The notes beneath the pieces were generated by a model, which was not told the DNA's origin, made no database searches, and was given only the letters and a program-made list of their open reading frames with translations. DNA of 8,506 nt from Alphaproteobacteria bacterium (GTDB lineage Bacteria > Pseudomonadota > Alphaproteobacteria > Rs-D84), in assembly GCA_017642625.1 (NCBI GenBank), contig JAGCOQ010000077.1, positions 1 to 8,506 on the forward strand, written 5' to 3'. Numbering within the stretch: the first letter of the stretch is position 1; each line of letters begins with the position of its first letter. A program made the position numbers and the translations under genes. Below, in pieces: positions 1 through 5,407 of the stretch.

Positions 1-108
1 GGGGTTAGATTTCACCGCGACCGTACGGTTGATATGGAAAAAAGCCAATGGGATCCTGAACGCGATGGGATGCCAATGGATGTTCGTGATTTACCGCTTG
101 TATTTTGA
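1..108 (+). CDS. C-terminal end of an unidentified protein (partial)
   Basis: Frame 1 is open from the window edge to a TGA at 106-108 and gives a 35-residue tail rich in charged residues, ending in VRDLPLVF. Its codons (GAT, GAA, CGC/CGT, CCG) match the usage of the genes downstream, which is why this frame is preferred to frame 2, which is also open (to a TAG at 133-135) but gives a hydrophobic peptide running through the promoter region. I do not recognise the family from so short a piece. In many alphaproteobacteria the genes rpsA or sppA lie near ihfB, but nothing here supports either one. The stop is 76 bp before the next start, with no GC-rich terminator in between, so read-through into ihfB is possible. 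Confidence 0.4.
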   Translation, partial: GVRFHRDRTVDMEKSQWDPERDGMPMDVRDLPLVF

Positions 109-124
109 TATAAATATATTTTTC

Positions 125-153
125 TTGATAAAATAGGGACTTGGGGCAATAAT
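125..153 (+). promoter_or_regulatory. Sigma70-like promoter for ihfB-accDA
   Basis: TTGATA at 125-130 (5 of 6 to the -35 consensus) and AATAAT at 148-153 (5 of 6 to the -10 consensus) are separated by exactly 17 bp. They lie in an AT-rich stretch between the preceding stop codon and ihfB. Transcription would begin near 160 and leave a leader of about 25 nt containing AGGAG at 170-174. Assigned by motif only. Confidence 0.45.
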
Positions 154-184
154 AATATTCATCAAGAACAGGAGATAAGGAATC

Positions 185-469
185 ATGAAACGTTCAGACA
201 TTGTAAGATCTATTCAAGTCAAATTTAAAAATATGCGCGCAACAGATGCGGCGGCGATTGTGGATACTATTTCCGATCACATGGTGGAATCGGTGGCGTC
301 TGGTAATCGGATAGAGGTTCGTGGGTTCGGTACTTTTCAACCACGTGCGCGTGCAACCAAGATTGGATATAACCCCAGCACCGGTAAGCCGATGCCGTTG
401 CCGGCCAGCACAACTATTTTGTTCAAACCTAGTCGTGAACTGACCAAGGAAATGAACGGGGAAAATTAA
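185..469 (+). CDS. ihfB: Integration host factor beta-like DNA-bending protein (HU/IHF family)
   Basis: This 94-residue protein has the length and layout of the HU/IHF family. An N-terminal helical part (about residues 1-45) is followed by the RIEVRGFGTF beta-strand signature (43-52) and the DNA-binding arm with an NPSTG turn. The C-terminal FKPSRELTKEM helix resembles IHF-beta (FKPGKEL in E. coli) more than IHF-alpha or HU. Such proteins bind the minor groove and bend DNA as dimers in the nucleoid; the partner subunit is not in this window. The conserved proline needed for kinking is present in the NP turn, but the residue before it is Tyr (GYNP), where IHF usually has Arg (GRNP). AGGAG at 170-174 lies 10 nt before the ATG and supports this start. 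The gene ends 13 bp before accDA, so the two are probably co-transcribed. Naming it beta rather than a general HU is a resemblance call. Confidence 0.8.
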   Translation: MKRSDIVRSIQVKFKNMRATDAAAIVDTISDHMVESVASGNRIEVRGFGTFQPRARATKIGYNPSTGKPMPLPASTTILFKPSRELTKEMNGEN

Positions 470-482
470 ACGAGATTTTAAT

Positions 483-2240
483 ATGTTTTTTGGTAAAAAA
501 TCTGGAATAAAAAATGATAACCGCGACCGATACGAGCGCGTTCGCCGTCTAATGTGGATTAAGTGCGAATCGTGTGGTCGTTTGGTCTTTTATAAGGATT
601 ACAAAGATAATTTGTATATTTGTCCGCGGTGTAATCATGCGTTTATGATGAATCCAAAACAGCGGTTCGATTTACTGTTCGACAATAATGAATGGAAAAA
701 ATTGGATTTGCCAAATGTGTCGGACGACCCGTTGGAGTTTGTTGACCGTATACCGTATACGGAACGCTTGGCCGAGGCGCGTGCCGAGACCGGTGCAAAT
801 GATGCCGTTGTTTCAGCAGACGGGGTTATTGGCGGTGTGCCGACAACGGTGTGTGTGTTAAATGGATTCTTTATGATGGGGTCCATGGGACGTGCGGCGG
901 GTGATGGTATTATTGCCAGTATTGAACACGCCATTGAATTGCATCAACCGTTTGTTATGGTGACGTCCAGTGGTGGCGCACGTATGCAGGAAAATATTTT
1001 GTCGCTGATGCAAATGGCGCGCACAACGGTCGCCGTAAATAAACTGCACGCGAACAAGATTCCATACATTGTGATTTTAACTGACCCGACATTTGGTGGG
1101 GTGACGGCTTCGTTCGCAATGTTGGGTGATATTCATATTGCGGAAACCGGTGCGCGTATTGGCTTTGCCGGTCGTCGCGTCATTGAACAGAATATTCGTG
1201 AAAAGTTGCCGTCTAATTTCCAAACGGCTGAATACCTGTATGATCATGGTATGGTTGATATGGTTGTCGCGCGTGCAGAATTGCATGATGCGTTGTCGCG
1301 TGTTTTGGTTGTGCTGACCAAGCAACCACGTGAACCAAAACCGATTGCGGTTCAAACACCGAAGTATGAAGGCTCTAAAAAGATTCGCGGTATGGGTGAA
1401 AATGACGCTTATGACAAAGTGTTGTTGGCGCGTCATGAAAATCGTCCACATTTCTTGGATTATGTGAACGGCATTGTTGATGATTGGACATACCTTGCGG
1501 GGGATCGTTTGTATGGCGAAGATCCAGCCATGGGTTCGGGTATTGGTTATTGGCGCGGAATCCCTGCGGTGATAATTGGTCAAGAACAAGGTCGCAATAT
1601 CGAAACGCGTCAAAAACACCGCTTTGGTATGGCGAATCCAGACGGCTATCGCAAGGCGCAACGTATGATGCAGTTAGCGGAACGTTTTGATTTGCCGTTG
1701 ATTTCATTGTTTGATACGGCGGGCGCATTTGCCGGCCGCGAAGGCGAAGAACGCGGTCAATCCCAAGCGATTGCTGCGACTATATCGGCGGGTTTGTCGG
1801 TCAAGACACCGTATGTTGCCGTCAATGTAGGTCAGGGCGGTTCCGGTGGCGCGATTGCGATTGGAACAGGCGATCGCGTGTTGATGTTGGAAAATGCGAT
1901 TTATTCGGTGATTGCACCGGAATCTTGCGCATCTATTTTGTGGAAAGACAATAAGTTCAAAGCGACTGCGGCAGCGGTAATGAAACTGACAGCGCGCGAT
2001 ATGGCGAATATGGGTGTGATTGATAAAATCATTGTAGAGCCGTCGGGTGGTGCGCATAAAGATTGGCAGACGACAATGGAAATGTTGGCATCATCGGTTG
2101 TTGAACAGTTGACCGAGTTGCAATCAATCCCAGTTGACGAATTGCCGGCACGCAGGGCGGAAAAATATATGGCAATGACGCGTGATGTAGAGATTTTCCA
2201 TCCATCGCCGGAACACGCATCCGAGCATGATGAACATTAA
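483..2240 (+). CDS. accDA: Acetyl-CoA carboxylase carboxyltransferase, AccD-AccA fusion
   Basis: One 585-residue frame contains both halves of the carboxyltransferase that moves the carboxyl group from biotin-BCCP to acetyl-CoA, giving malonyl-CoA for fatty-acid synthesis. Residues about 20-285 are AccD (beta). They carry the four-cysteine zinc ribbon typical of bacterial AccD (C28, C31, C47, C50), GSMG near 133, SGGARMQE at 163-170, LTDPTFGGVTASFAMLGD, and an IGFAGRRVIEQ block. After a short linker (about 285-305), residues 306-575 are AccA (alpha). They carry LARHENRPH, LAGDR, FGMANPDGYRKA, the EERGQS block, GQGGSGGA at 450-457, and SCASILWK. The AccA half starts almost at its LARH motif, so the roughly 80-residue helical N-terminus of stand-alone AccA is missing. 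The zinc ribbon and AccA-type motifs argue against a PccB-type single-chain acyl-CoA carboxyltransferase. Only a weak GAGA precedes the ATG, so translation may be helped by the ihfB stop 13 bp upstream. The biotin carboxylase and BCCP genes (accC, accB) are not here. Confidence 0.93.
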   Translation: MFFGKKSGIKNDNRDRYERVRRLMWIKCESCGRLVFYKDYKDNLYICPRCNHAFMMNPKQRFDLLFDNNEWKKLDLPNVSDDPLEFVDRIPYTERLAEARAETGANDAVVSADGVIGGVPTTVCVLNGFFMMGSMGRAAGDGIIASIEHAIELHQPFVMVTSSGGARMQENILSLMQMARTTVAVNKLHANKIPYIVILTDPTFGGVTASFAMLGDIHIAETGARIGFAGRRVIEQNIREKLPSNFQTAEYLYDHGMVDMVVARAELHDALSRVLVVLTKQPREPKPIAVQTPKYEGSKKIRGMGENDAYDKVLLARHENRPHFLDYVNGIVDDWTYLAGDRLYGEDPAMGSGIGYWRGIPAVIIGQEQGRNIETRQKHRFGMANPDGYRKAQRMMQLAERFDLPLISLFDTAGAFAGREGEERGQSQAIAATISAGLSVKTPYVAVNVGQGGSGGAIAIGTGDRVLMLENAIYSVIAPESCASILWKDNKFKATAAAVMKLTARDMANMGVIDKIIVEPSGGAHKDWQTTMEMLASSVVEQLTELQSIPVDELPARRAEKYMAMTRDVEIFHPSPEHASEHDEH

Positions 2241-2264
2241 AAAACGCCCGTTTGGGCGTTTTTT
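2239..2264 (+). terminator. Rho-independent terminator of ihfB-accDA
   Basis: AAAACGCCC (2241-2249) pairs perfectly with GGGCGTTTT (2254-2262) around a GTTT loop. Two more A-T pairs extend the stem to 2239 and 2264, so the hairpin includes the last two bases of the accDA TAA stop. The GC core is followed by a run of six Ts on the + strand. The arrangement is nearly symmetrical and could also stop transcription from the other strand, though no gene converges on it. Confidence 0.9.
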
Positions 2265-2369
2265 GTTGATTTTTATAATGAATAATGTCAGGATACCCAG
2301 CATGACAAATAGTAATAGTTTCTTTTTTACCTGTGTTTGCTGGCGCTTTGTCGCCTGAACTATTTTCTA

Positions 2370-2400
2370 TTGCCATTTTGGGCTTTATTTTTAGCATATT
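2370..2400 (+). promoter_or_regulatory. Weak candidate promoter for the trpS operon
   Basis: TTGCCA at 2370-2375 (5 of 6 to -35) is followed after 19 bp by CATATT at 2395-2400 (4 of 6 to -10). The stretch is AT-rich and lies 36-66 bp before the trpS start. The spacing is longer than ideal, and TATAAA at 2413-2418 is an alternative -10 without a good -35. A promoter is expected here because the accDA terminator isolates the upstream operon; the exact elements are uncertain. The rest of 2265-2435 shows nothing else I can assign: there is no T-box-like or trp attenuator-like structure. Confidence 0.25.
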
Positions 2401-2435
2401 TTCAATTAAAATTATAAACACAAAAGGTAAAAACT

Positions 2436-3485
2436 ATGTCAGATAAAGTAATTTTAACGGGTGCACGCCCAACGGGGCCGTTGCATATTGGTCATTTCTG
2501 TGGCGCGTTGCAAAATAATGTTGCGATTCAAAATGCTGGTGGCTATGCGCGTATGTATGGTATGATTGCCGATGCCCAGGCATTGACCGATAACTTTGAT
2601 AATCCAGAAAAAGTGCGCGCCAATGTGATAGAGGTTGCACTGGATATGTTGGCGGTCGGTTATGATCCGAAAAAAAGTATATTGTTTATACAATCCGCTG
2701 TGCCGGAATTGACTGAATTGACTTTCTATTACATGAACTTGGTGACGTTGGCGCGTTTACAACGTAATCCGACGGTGAAAACTGAAATAGGGCAGAAAGA
2801 AAAATTCGCAAACGGTTTACCGGTCGGGTTCTTAACATACCCTGTATCCCAAGCGGCGGACATTACCGCTTTTGGTGCGACCATTGTTCCGGCTGGTGAT
2901 GACCAAGCACCCATGATTGAACAAACAAATGAAATTGTTCATAAGTTTAATTCAATTTATGGCGAAGTGTTAAAGCCGGTGAAAATCATAACACCGGATT
3001 CTGAATTGGCGGCGCGTTTGCCGGGGACCGATGGAAATGCAAAGATGGGTAAATCGCTGAATAATTGTATTTATTTGAAAGATTCTGCGGATGAAATTGC
3101 GGCGCGTGTAAAGACAATGTTTACCGATCCAAATCATTTGCGTGTAGAAGACCCCGGTAATACCAAGGATAATCCAGTGTTCATATACTTGTCAGTGTTT
3201 GCAAAGCCAGAACATTTTGCAGCGTTCTTGCCAGAGTATAAGGATTATGCAGAATTGGCGGCACACTATGAACGCGGCGGTTTGGGTGATGTAAAGGTTA
3301 AGAAGTTCTTGAATGCTGTGTTACAAGAAACACTGAAACCGATTCGTGAAAAACGCGAAGCGTTGGCGCGTGATATTCCGTCTGTGATGGAAATGTTGCG
3401 TGTTGGTACGGAAAAGGCGCGTGCAGTTGCGGCGGAAACGTTGTCAGCGGTAAAGCGCGCAATGAAACTGAACTATTTTGACTAA
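2436..3485 (+). CDS. trpS: Tryptophanyl-tRNA synthetase
   Basis: This 349-residue cytoplasmic class I aminoacyl-tRNA synthetase charges tRNA-Trp with tryptophan. The HIGH signature is RPTGPLHIGH at residues 11-20, within a Rossmann fold that binds ATP. GDDQ at 154-157 followed by the MIEQTNEIVHKFN helix is the usual TrpRS block, and KMGKS at 203-207 is the second nucleotide-binding motif, with Gly where most bacterial enzymes have Ser. Length is normal for the family. The overall wording (ALTDN, YYMNLVTLARLQRNPTVK, TYPVSQAADITAF, DPNHLRVEDPG) matches the TrpRS type I associate with Firmicutes and Bacteroidetes more than the usual proteobacterial form; this is from memory. An AAAAGGT ribosome site at 2422-2428 lies 7 nt before the ATG. 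The gene ends 20 bp before the SIMPL-domain gene and probably heads a three-gene operon. Confidence 0.95.
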   Translation: MSDKVILTGARPTGPLHIGHFCGALQNNVAIQNAGGYARMYGMIADAQALTDNFDNPEKVRANVIEVALDMLAVGYDPKKSILFIQSAVPELTELTFYYMNLVTLARLQRNPTVKTEIGQKEKFANGLPVGFLTYPVSQAADITAFGATIVPAGDDQAPMIEQTNEIVHKFNSIYGEVLKPVKIITPDSELAARLPGTDGNAKMGKSLNNCIYLKDSADEIAARVKTMFTDPNHLRVEDPGNTKDNPVFIYLSVFAKPEHFAAFLPEYKDYAELAAHYERGGLGDVKVKKFLNAVLQETLKPIREKREALARDIPSVMEMLRVGTEKARAVAAETLSAVKRAMKLNYFD

Positions 3486-3505
3486 TGGACCAAAGGAGAG
3501 AGACC

Positions 3506-4240
3506 ATGAAAAAAACAATAATTTGGATTGCCAGTGTGATTGGTGCCGGTGCGGTTATGGCATTGGTGTTTGGTGCAATTGAACGGCCATCTGTGCCACG
3601 CACAATCGCGGTTCGTGGTGAATGCTTGACCACTGCACCACGCGACAAAACGGCGATTACATTGCGCGTTACGACGGTGGATCGGTCGGCTGCAAAATCC
3701 ATGAAACAGGCCACAGACCAAGTTGCCAAGATTACTGAATTTGTAAAGGGGTTGGATGCAGAAATGCAAACGACCGAATTCAATTCGTATGAAAAAACAG
3801 AGTGGAATCGCGATTTGCAGAAATCAATAACACTGGGCATTGAAACCAGTATCGCAGTCGAGATTTCGTCCAAGAACATAGAAACAATCGAAAAAGTATT
3901 AAATGAATTCGCGGGCGTGGAAAATGTATATTCGGAAAATCTGCGTATGTATACCAGTGCCGAAGTGTTAAAACCGATTATGGAAAAATGTTTGGGTGTT
4001 GCGGTTGAAAACGCACGCGTTCGTGCCAATGCGTTGGCGGCGGGCGACAATCGTCGTGCTGGACGTATGCTTTCTGTGTCGTATGAAACCAGCAATAACA
4101 ACACAATGTACAGAAACATTGCACCACTTATGATGGCAAAGGGTGCGGTTGCGGAAAGCGCGATGGATGTTGGTGGCAGTTTGGTTTCCAAAGATACCGA
4201 CGTTTCTGTATCGGTGTCCGCAACATTTGAAATAAAATGA
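3506..4240 (+). CDS. Membrane-anchored SIMPL-domain (DUF541) protein
   Basis: The predicted product is 244 residues. The frame is open from 3485, but the start at 3506 is chosen because AGGAG at 3494-3498 lies 7 nt before it, and because it places MKK directly before a hydrophobic segment (about residues 4-25). That segment has no clean AxA cleavage site, so it may act as a signal anchor holding the rest in the periplasm. The remainder fits the SIMPL family. An opening beta-strand IAVRGE (35-39) leads into alternating strands and helices. A helix carrying AVENARVRANALA (166-178) comes before the NRRAGRMLSVSYE strand, and a final strand pattern VSVSVSATFEIK closes the protein. SIMPL proteins are envelope or periplasmic proteins of mostly unknown role; some affect oxidative stress or outer-membrane function. 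Two cysteines, C40 and C162, could form a disulfide. Its last four bases overlap the xerC start (ATGA), implying translational coupling. Confidence 0.75.
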   Translation: MKKTIIWIASVIGAGAVMALVFGAIERPSVPRTIAVRGECLTTAPRDKTAITLRVTTVDRSAAKSMKQATDQVAKITEFVKGLDAEMQTTEFNSYEKTEWNRDLQKSITLGIETSIAVEISSKNIETIEKVLNEFAGVENVYSENLRMYTSAEVLKPIMEKCLGVAVENARVRANALAAGDNRRAGRMLSVSYETSNNNTMYRNIAPLMMAKGAVAESAMDVGGSLVSKDTDVSVSVSATFEIK

Positions 4241-5157
4241 ACGAAATAGTTGGCGAATTTATCGAATATCTGGTCGGAACAAAAAATTATTCCGAACATA
4301 CTGCGACGGCGTATGAAACAGATATTCGAGAGTTCTTGCAATTCTATGAACGTTTTGTCGGTGGAACGGTCGGCATTTCCGATATGGCGCATGCCGATAC
4401 GATTTGTTTTCGTTCTTATTTGGCGGATCGGCAACGGCGTGGTTTGGCGCACAAGTCAACTGCGCGTGCGTTGTCGTCGTTGCGCGGGTTTTACAAATAC
4501 CTTGCTAAACATCACAATATAAAAAATGATGCGATTGGCTTGATTTCTTCGCCAAAGGTTCCGCGTAAGTTGTCCAAGGCAATCGAGCCCGCTGATGTCG
4601 CAAACATGAAAACAGCAATCATGGAAACCGAAGGTGATGATCCATGGATTGCGGCGCGTGATTGGGCGTTGGTGACACTGATATTTGGTTGTGGTCTGCG
4701 TATATCCGAAGCGTTGGGATTGAAAAACAGTGATGTAAGTGGTCGACCGGATGTCTTGCGAATTGTTGGTAAAGGGAACAAGGAAAGAATCGTTCCTGTG
4801 TTGCCGGCGGTATATGATGCGATTGAAAAATATACTGCGGTGCGCCCGTTTGGTAATGCGCCCACTGATGAACTGTTTCGCAGTGTGCGCGGATTGCCAA
4901 TGTCGCCGCGTATGGCGGAAAAGGTTATCGAAAAACTGCGTCATTATTTACAGTTGCCAGATTATGTGACACCGCACGCGTTGCGCCATACATTTGCAAC
5001 TGCGTTGTTGGCGGGCGGGGCAGATTTGCGCAGTTTGCAAGAATTGTTGGGGCATGCATCTCTTTCGACCACGCAATTATATACCAAGGTGAATATGTCG
5101 GAAATAAGCAATATCTATATGCACGCGCATCCGCGTGCATTGGAAAATGACGAATAA
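4237..5157 (+). CDS. xerC: Tyrosine recombinase, XerC-like
   Basis: This 306-residue protein has both domains of the Xer family. The N-terminal SAM-like DNA-binding domain (about 1-100) includes SEHTATAYETDI. The C-terminal catalytic domain has all the expected active-site residues: R155 in GCGLRISEALGL, K179 in GKGNKER, H247 and R250 in TPHALRHTFAT, H273 in LLGHASLSTTQ, and nucleophile Y282 in QLYT. XerC and XerD together resolve chromosome dimers at dif during cell division. The ending YMHAHPRA resembles XerC (AAHPRA in E. coli) more than XerD, so it is called XerC, with XerD possible. Nothing suggests a phage or integron integrase: there is no att-like repeat and no cargo, and the gene sits in an operon with trpS. 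No clear ribosome site precedes the ATG; it overlaps the SIMPL stop by 4 bp and is probably translated by coupling. Confidence 0.88.
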   Translation: MNEIVGEFIEYLVGTKNYSEHTATAYETDIREFLQFYERFVGGTVGISDMAHADTICFRSYLADRQRRGLAHKSTARALSSLRGFYKYLAKHHNIKNDAIGLISSPKVPRKLSKAIEPADVANMKTAIMETEGDDPWIAARDWALVTLIFGCGLRISEALGLKNSDVSGRPDVLRIVGKGNKERIVPVLPAVYDAIEKYTAVRPFGNAPTDELFRSVRGLPMSPRMAEKVIEKLRHYLQLPDYVTPHALRHTFATALLAGGADLRSLQELLGHASLSTTQLYTKVNMSEISNIYMHAHPRALENDE

Positions 5158-5190
5158 TGTAAAATAGTAATATGCCAAAATGATAAAAAT

Positions 5191-5224
5191 GTAAAACCGC
5201 AGCTTTTTTGATGGTTTTACTTTT
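5191..5224 (+). terminator. Probable terminator hairpin after xerC
   Basis: GTAAAACC (5191-5198) and GGTTTTAC (5213-5220) form a perfect 8-bp stem with a 14-nt loop, 34 bp after the xerC stop. The stem can extend by three A-T pairs past one mismatch, and four Ts follow. The stem has few G-C pairs and the T run is short, so it is a weaker terminator than the one after accDA. Its position at the end of the trpS operon supports the call. Confidence 0.45.
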
Positions 5225-5263
5225 ACCGCATATCATGATCTGTATTGAACAAAAAATGTTTTC

Positions 5264-5299
5264 TTTACCCTTCAGGTGTGTCAATCAAAACGGGGTAAA
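5264..5299. repeat. Inverted repeat upstream of the cysteine-rich gene
   Basis: TTTACCC (5264-5270) and GGGTAAA (5293-5299) form a 7-bp inverted repeat with a 22-bp spacer, ending 18 bp before the -35 box of the promoter at 5317. It lacks a T run on the + strand, so it does not look like a terminator. It could be a binding site for a dimeric regulator, or chance in an AT-rich region. Confidence 0.25.
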
Positions 5300-5316
5300 A
5301 AAAGTATATTATTTTA

Positions 5317-5346
5317 TTGACGATAGGGCGAAAACTTTTCTATGAT
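5317..5346 (+). promoter_or_regulatory. Near-consensus sigma70 promoter for the cysteine-rich gene
   Basis: TTGACG at 5317-5322 and TATGAT at 5341-5346, each 5 of 6 to consensus, are separated by 18 bp. Transcription would begin near 5353 and give a leader of about 55 nt before the ATG at 5408. This is the best promoter match in the window. The rest of 5158-5407 is AT-rich and non-coding, with the two inverted repeats listed separately. Confidence 0.6.
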
Positions 5347-5407
5347 AGTAAAGGAAGAATAGCACAATATAAACCACGCGTTTAAATTGGGCCACTTGGG
5401 GAAAGGG

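Noticed and set aside
1077..1661. 194-codon open frame on the - strand inside accDA
   Set aside because: The + strand here is unmistakable AccD/AccA sequence; the antisense frame is a by-product of its codon usage.
483..2240. accDA as a single-chain propionyl-CoA carboxylase beta subunit (PccB type)
   Set aside because: PccB-type proteins have the same two-lobed fold but lack the N-terminal four-cysteine zinc ribbon. The motifs in both halves here match AccD and AccA closely.
2342..2355. Small hairpin GGCG/CGCC in the gap before trpS
   Set aside because: It has only four base pairs and no T run or partner structure; too weak to call an attenuator or riboswitch.
2029..2421. - strand frame covering the accDA end and the gap before trpS, with a coding-like stretch (MAIENSSGDKAPANTG)
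   Set aside because: It runs through the terminator hairpin and antisense into AccA. It has no ribosome site ahead of any of its ATGs and no recognisable family. The stretch at 2270-2421 is the only part that looks faintly coding; comparing relatives for synonymous change would settle it.
3485..3505. Upstream ATG (3485) as the SIMPL gene start
   Set aside because: It would overlap the last base of the trpS stop and add a polar MDQRRET leader without a ribosome site. The ATG at 3506 has AGGAG 7 nt upstream and puts MKK before the hydrophobic segment.
3298..4452. 384-codon open frame on the - strand
   Set aside because: It is antisense to the end of trpS, the whole SIMPL gene and the start of xerC, all of which have recognisable families, ribosome sites or coupling. 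Its translation shows no family motif and no ribosome site was seen.
4237..5157. xerC as a phage or integrative-element integrase
   Set aside because: Size, the XerC-like AHPRA ending, overlap with the operon, and the lack of att-like repeats or cargo genes nearby all favour a housekeeping Xer recombinase.
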